From assembly GCA_020633335.1 (NCBI GenBank), contig JACKDU010000002.1, forward strand, positions 1,114,267 through 1,178,266: a stretch of 64,000 bases of DNA, given 5' to 3'. Below are positions 60,357 through 64,000 of this stretch, one piece after another (positions within the stretch are counted from its first letter, which is position 1; each line of letters starts with the position of its first letter). Source of the stretch: Myxococcales bacterium (GTDB lineage Bacteria > Myxococcota_A > Polyangia > Nannocystales > Nannocystaceae). Made by a program: the position numbers and the translations under genes. The notes beneath the pieces were generated by a model. The model made no database searches. It was given only the letters and a program-made list of their open reading frames with translations, and was not told the DNA's origin.

Positions 60357-61919
60357 ATGGACCGCACGAGCGCCCAGGGCGTCGATCTCGGGATCGACTT
60401 TGGCACCACCCGCACCGTCGTCGCCGCGGCGATCGACGGCCGCTACCCCCTCGTCTCCTTCGAGGGCGAGGGCGGCTTCGTCGACCACCTCCCCGGCCTC
60501 GCCCTCTCCCAGGGGCCCACCCTCCTCTTCGGCGACGACGCCCGCGCGGCCCTCCGCGACCCCGCCGGCGCCCCCCGCTGCGCCCGCTCGCTCAAGCGGA
60601 CGATCACCTCGCTCGCCCCCGATCAGCCGGTCGAGGCGCTCGGCGGCGAGCTCTCGGCCCTCGAGGCGACGACCGCCTACCTCCGCTGGCTGCGCTCGAT
60701 GCTGGTCCACGCCTCCAACCTCGAGATCGACGACGCGACCCCGCTGCGGGCGACGATCGCGGTCCCGGCGAACGCCAGCAGCGGCCAGCGCTTCCTCACC
60801 CTCGAGGCCTTCAAGCGCGCGGGCTTCGAGGTCCAGGCGATGCTCGGTGAGCCGACCGCGGCCGCGATCGAGTACGCCCACCACCACCGCGCCGCCCTCT
60901 CCGAGCGCTCGCCGAAGCGCTACGTGGTCGTCTACGACCTCGGCGGCGGGACCTTCGACACCGCCGCGGTCTCCCTCGAGGGGCGCCGCTTCACCCTCCT
61001 CCGGAGCGAGGGGATCACCCACCTGGGCGGCGACGACTTCGACGCGCTGATCCTCGACGCCGCCGCCGAGGCCCTCGGCGTCGACCTCGAGGCCCTCGAT
61101 CCCCGCGCCCGCGTCCTCGCCCTCGACGCCTGCCGGCGGGCCAAGGAGGGGCTCAGCTCGGCCTCCCGCCGGATCCTCGTCGACCTCCACGAGGCGCTCG
61201 GCGACGACGCCCTGGTCACCCTCGAGGCGCGGGCGCTCTACGAGCGCGCCCAGCCCCTCATCGATCGCAGCGTCGACCAGGTCGAGCGCCTCTTCGCCGG
61301 CCTCCGCGAGCACGGGATCGATCCCGACAACCAGAGCGAGCTCGGCGCGCTCTACCTCGTCGGCGGCGGCTCGGCCTTCCCGGCGGTCGGTCGCGCGCTC
61401 CGCCAGCGCTACGGTCGGAAGATCCAGCTCGCGCCCCAGACCCACGCCGCGACCGCGATCGGCCTGGCGATCGCCGGCGACCCGGCGGCGTCGATCTTCG
61501 TCCGCGAGGCGACCACCCGCCACTTCGGGGTCTGGCGCGAGGCCGAGGGCGGCCGCCGCAAGGTCTTCGATCCGATCTTCACCAAGGACCTCCTCGTCGG
61601 CGACGCGCCGCGGGTGGTCCGTCGCCGCTACCGGCCGATCCACCGGGTCGGCGAGCTCCGCTTCCTCGAGTGCTCGGCCCTCGACGCCGGCGGCCAGCCC
61701 GAGGGCGACCTCACCCCCTGGCGGACGATCCGCTTCCCCTACGATCCGAGCCTCGCCGATCGCCCGCTCGCCGAGCTCCGCCCCGAGCGCGCGCCCGAGC
61801 TGAGCGCCCAGGAGATCGTCGAGACCTACACCTACCGCGACGACGGGACGATCGCGGTCGAGATCGCCAACCCAGGCGGCGGCTACCGCAGCGACTACGT
61901 CCTCGGCGTCCTCGCGTAG
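60357..61919 (+). CDS. Hsp70 (DnaK-like) family protein
   Basis: The 520-residue protein has a complete actin/Hsp70 ATPase domain: phosphate 1 GIDFGTTRTVVAAA, connect AVPANASSGQR, EPTAAAIEYAHHH, phosphate 2 YVVVYDLGGGTFDTA, and adenosine LYLVGGGSAFPAVGRALRQRYG. After about residue 380 a short C-terminal part replaces the normal DnaK substrate-binding domain and lid, so this is a specialised Hsp70 relative, not the housekeeping DnaK. No DnaJ or GrpE is adjacent. The promoter has a clear palindromic operator. Confidence 0.9.
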   Translation: MDRTSAQGVDLGIDFGTTRTVVAAAIDGRYPLVSFEGEGGFVDHLPGLALSQGPTLLFGDDARAALRDPAGAPRCARSLKRTITSLAPDQPVEALGGELSALEATTAYLRWLRSMLVHASNLEIDDATPLRATIAVPANASSGQRFLTLEAFKRAGFEVQAMLGEPTAAAIEYAHHHRAALSERSPKRYVVVYDLGGGTFDTAAVSLEGRRFTLLRSEGITHLGGDDFDALILDAAAEALGVDLEALDPRARVLALDACRRAKEGLSSASRRILVDLHEALGDDALVTLEARALYERAQPLIDRSVDQVERLFAGLREHGIDPDNQSELGALYLVGGGSAFPAVGRALRQRYGRKIQLAPQTHAATAIGLAIAGDPAASIFVREATTRHFGVWREAEGGRRKVFDPIFTKDLLVGDAPRVVRRRYRPIHRVGELRFLECSALDAGGQPEGDLTPWRTIRFPYDPSLADRPLAELRPERAPELSAQEIVETYTYRDDGTIAVEIANPGGGYRSDYVLGVLA

Positions 61920-62089
61920 CCGCCGCTGGCGGCCGCATGCCCCCCGGCGCCGCAAAAAAAATCGCGCGCGCGTCGGCTCGAGTCCGCGCGCTCGACCTCA
62001 AGAGCCCCGAGAACATCGTCCCGTAGCGACCTCACGATCGAGGCCGCGTCGCCGATCAATGGGGTGTTCAAGGCCCCTCGAGATCGTTC
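61920..62089. other. Intergenic region with an A8 tract
   Basis: The stretch holds an AAAAAAAA run near 61954-61961, unusual in this GC-rich sequence, and no gene I can support. A 29-codon frame from 61936 has no ribosome-binding site. Confidence 0.3.
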
Positions 62090-62095
62090 TAGAGT
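62090..62095 (+). promoter_or_regulatory. -10 box TAGAGT before the sulfurtransferase gene
   Basis: TAGAGT ends 7 nt before GTG 62103, which therefore is preferred as the start over GTG 62064. Confidence 0.45.
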
Positions 62096-62102
62096 GCTCG
62101 AC

Positions 62103-62969
62103 GTGGAAGACGATCAGAGGGAGCAGATCGGGAGCAGCTTCGCGTCGCCCGAGACCGTGGTCACCACCGACGAGGTCGAGGCGATGCTCGGGGATCCCAA
62201 CGTCCGAATCGTCGAGGTCGACGTCGACACCCAGTCCTTCGACGAAGCCCACCTCCCCGGGGCGATCGGCTGGAACTGGATCACCGAGCTCTGCGATCGC
62301 AGCGAGCGCGACATCCTCTCGCCGAAGGCCTTCGCGGCGCTGATGGGCCGCTCGGGGATCACCCCCGAGACCACGGTGATCCTCTACGGCGACAACAACA
62401 ACTGGTTCGCCGCCTGGGCCCTCTGGCAGATGAAGATCTACGGCCACCGCGACGTGCGGCTGATGGACGGCGGCCGCAACAAGTGGATCGAGGAGGAGCG
62501 CCCGCTGACGCTCGATCCCGTCGACGTCGCGCCGACCACCTACACGGTCGGCGCGATCGACGAGACGCTCCGCGCCCTCCTCCCCGACGTGATGCGGGCG
62601 TCGGGCGAGCGCGCCGCCTACCTCGTCGACGTCCGCTCCCCCAACGAATTCTCCGGGCGCCTCCTCGCGCCGCCGGGCCTCCCCGAGACCTGCCAGCGCG
62701 GCGGCCACATCCCGGGCGCGGCCAGCATCCCCTGGGGCGAGGTCTGCCGCGACGACGGGACCTTCAAGTCGGCGGCCGAGCTCCGCGAGCTCTACGCGTC
62801 GCGGGGCGTCCTCCCCGACAAGCCGGTGATCACCTACTGCCGGATCGGCGAGCGATCGAGCCACTCGTGGTTCGTCCTCAAGTACCTCCTCGGCTTCAAC
62901 GACGTCCGCAACTACGACGGCTCGTGGACCGAGTGGGGCAACCTCGTGAGGGCGCCAATCGAGCGCTGA
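62103..62969 (+). CDS. Thiosulfate/3-mercaptopyruvate sulfurtransferase (two rhodanese domains)
   Basis: The 288-residue protein has two rhodanese domains. The first has VRIVEVDVDTQSFDEAHLPGAIGWNW and VILYGDNNNWFAAWALWQMKIYG, where the active-site Cys is replaced, as is normal. The second has LVDVRSPNEFSGR, GGHIPGAASIPWGEV and the catalytic Cys in ITYCRIGERSSHSWFVLKYLLG. The six-residue loop CRIGER is typical of thiosulfate sulfurtransferases. It moves sulfane sulfur to cyanide or thiols in the cytoplasm. Start GTG 62103 is chosen from the promoter position. Confidence 0.92.
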   Translation: MEDDQREQIGSSFASPETVVTTDEVEAMLGDPNVRIVEVDVDTQSFDEAHLPGAIGWNWITELCDRSERDILSPKAFAALMGRSGITPETTVILYGDNNNWFAAWALWQMKIYGHRDVRLMDGGRNKWIEEERPLTLDPVDVAPTTYTVGAIDETLRALLPDVMRASGERAAYLVDVRSPNEFSGRLLAPPGLPETCQRGGHIPGAASIPWGEVCRDDGTFKSAAELRELYASRGVLPDKPVITYCRIGERSSHSWFVLKYLLGFNDVRNYDGSWTEWGNLVRAPIER

Positions 62970-63047
62970 GCCGATGCGCGGCGCCGCCCCAGAGATCTTT
63001 GGAGACACCGTCCGACGCCTCGGACGACCCGCCCGAGAGGACACGCG

Positions 63048-63383
63048 ATGAGGACCTTCAGCCCCCAAGGCCACCAGAAACGGCAGGAGACGATCCACGG
63101 CTGGCCCGTGAACATCACGTCGTACAAGCTCCTCGATCGCTTCCTCTGCAAGGTCGACAACGTCAGCCCGGGGGCGGTGATCGCCCGCGGTGAGGGGCCC
63201 ACCCGCGCGGCCGCGGAGGAGGACGCGCTGAGCAACGCGCGCCGCCGACTCCAGCTCACGCGCGTCATCGCCGACACCCGATCGAGCCTCGAGGAGCTCC
63301 AGGAGCAGGCGCCGGAGGAGCTCCGCGCCGGCGTCGCGGCCCTCCGGGACAAGCTGGCGGAGGTCGAGACGGATCCCCCCTAG
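63048..63383 (+). CDS. Small hypothetical protein (111 residues)
   Basis: The product begins MRTFSPQGHQKRQETIHGWP and has a compact N-terminal segment (VNITSYKLLDRFLCKVDNVSPGAVIARGEG). A long charged helix follows (TRAAAEEDALSNARRRLQL...SSLEELQEQAPEELRAGVAALRDKLAEVE). No signal peptide, membrane helix or recognised family. A GAGAGGAC site precedes the ATG. It may follow the sulfurtransferase gene in one transcript. Confidence 0.65.
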   Translation: MRTFSPQGHQKRQETIHGWPVNITSYKLLDRFLCKVDNVSPGAVIARGEGPTRAAAEEDALSNARRRLQLTRVIADTRSSLEELQEQAPEELRAGVAALRDKLAEVETDPP

Positions 63384-63504
63384 CGGCGCCCTCGCTGCGC
63401 CGCGTCGGCCCGTCGATCGCCAACGCGCCGTCGCCTCTGCGCGCCGCCCTGAGCCTCGACCGCGCGCTCGCGCCCGCGACCACGACACCTCACCGAAGCG
63501 CACC

Positions 63505-63533
63505 TTGTCCGGCCCGGGGGTCGCCGATACCCT
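63505..63533 (+). promoter_or_regulatory. Sigma70-type promoter before the last lipoprotein gene
   Basis: TTGTCC (63505-63510) and TACCCT (63528-63533) are 17 bp apart. The predicted start near 63540 gives an 18-nt leader before the ATG at 63558. Confidence 0.5.
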
Positions 63534-63557
63534 CGATCTCCAAGGGTGGTGTCGGTG

Positions 63558-64000
63558 ATGGTGGAGAGCGGACTTCGACGATCGATGATGGTGTGCGCGC
63601 TGCTCGGGGCGATGGCGGCGGGCTGCGGCGACGACAGCGAGATGAACACCAGCGGCTTCACCGCGGGGACCTCGCCGACGACGACCTCCCTCGGGACCAC
63701 GTCGACGACCGGCGACGCCTCCACCGGCGGCGCGTCGACCGGCGGCGAGAGCACGAGCTCCGCGGTCAGCGACACCCTGCCGACGGCCACCGAGCCGATG
63801 GGGGGCGAGTGCGGCGACGGCAGCCTCGACCGCGGCGAGGAGTGCGACGACGGCGCGGACAACGGCGACGCCAAGGCCTGCACCTCGGCGTGCAAGGTCG
63901 CGGTCTGCGGCGACGGCCTGGTCCAGGAGGGCGTCGAGGCCTGCGACGACGGCAACCAAGTCGACGGCGACGCCTGCACCAACGCCTGCGCCGAGGCGCT
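63558..64000 (+). CDS. DUF4215-repeat lipoprotein, N-terminal part (runs off the window)
   Basis: From the ATG at 63558 the frame encodes a signal peptide with lipobox AMAAGC and a Thr/Ser/Gly linker. The first cysteine repeats are CGDGSLDRGEECDDGADNGDAKAC and CGDGLVQEGVEACDDGNQVDGDAC, of the same family as in the gene at 49135. The 3' end is outside the window, so the number of repeats and any C-terminal domain are unknown. Confidence 0.85.
   Translation, partial: MVESGLRRSMMVCALLGAMAAGCGDDSEMNTSGFTAGTSPTTTSLGTTSTTGDASTGGASTGGESTSSAVSDTLPTATEPMGGECGDGSLDRGEECDDGADNGDAKACTSACKVAVCGDGLVQEGVEACDDGNQVDGDACTNACAEA

Noticed and set aside
61936..62025. A 29-codon frame after the Hsp70 gene
   Set aside because: No ribosome-binding site or -10 box, and an A8 tract near its start; too short to support.

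Overview
The window is very GC-rich, gene-dense bacterial DNA. It most resembles a myxobacterium of the Nannocystis/Plesiocystis/Enhygromyxa type (Myxococcota). The grounds are a large number of predicted lipoproteins with Ser/Thr/Gly linkers, two proteins with CGDG...ECDDGN cysteine repeats (DUF4215 / Myxococcus cysteine-rich repeat), Hanks-type kinases, an FHA-AAA+ regulator without GAFTGA, an alpha-2-macroglobulin lipoprotein, an ECF sigma factor and a class III cyclase. Stop codons of the genes called here are TAG or TGA; I saw no TAA. The genus is an inference from style, not from a marker gene.

Layout. 1-4.8 kb (reverse): start of hrcA, hemW, a degenerate Thg1-like protein, a membrane Ser/Thr kinase and gpsA. 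4.9-6.5 kb: cysteine-rich lipoprotein and M23 peptidase. 6.6-9.4 kb (reverse): pyrB-carA-hypothetical operon. 9.6-12 kb: CinA-like protein, lipoprotein, TerC. 12-17 kb: AgmX-like lipoprotein, gcvT-gcvH, an uncertain secreted protein, class V aminotransferase. 17-22 kb: lipoproteins, adenylate cyclase, ECF sigma factor and a broken kinase beside a broken reverse-strand gene. 22-29 kb: GH114-like lipoprotein, Hsp90-like ATPase, lipoprotein, TPR protein, prolyl hydroxylase. 29-37 kb: FadL-like porin, lipoproteins, saccharopine-dehydrogenase-like enzyme, D-aminoacylase. 36.8-37.6 kb: a DUF3800 gene of foreign composition. 37.8-44.8 kb: serS, a tiny basic protein, dacB, ddl, a repeat-rich gap, trpS and a GNAT. 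44.9-50.9 kb: cysteine-rich lipoproteins, two of them with twin CX3C arrays, an M28 cyclase/peptidase and a DUF4215-fibrinogen-like protein. 51-64 kb: alpha-2-macroglobulin, YihY, FHA-AAA+ regulator, a predicted sigma54-driven structured RNA, an Hsp70, a sulfurtransferase and a partial DUF4215 lipoprotein.

The most unusual element is at 59,919-60,282. A near-perfect sigma54 promoter (CTGGCACG-N4-TTGCT) is followed by about 340 nt holding six hairpins. Their stems differ, but each exposes GGGGAG at its tip, and the last is terminator-like. It lies directly downstream of an FHA-AAA+ regulator gene and upstream of an Hsp70 gene. Other notable points are many extended -10 boxes (TGnTAnnnT) only 5-9 nt from start codons, implying leaderless mRNAs; a 25-base C run over the -35 position of the trpS promoter; a long nested inverted repeat before trpS; and two lipoproteins with a shared CX3C cysteine array.

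All calls come from reading the sequence. No database search or folding program was run.
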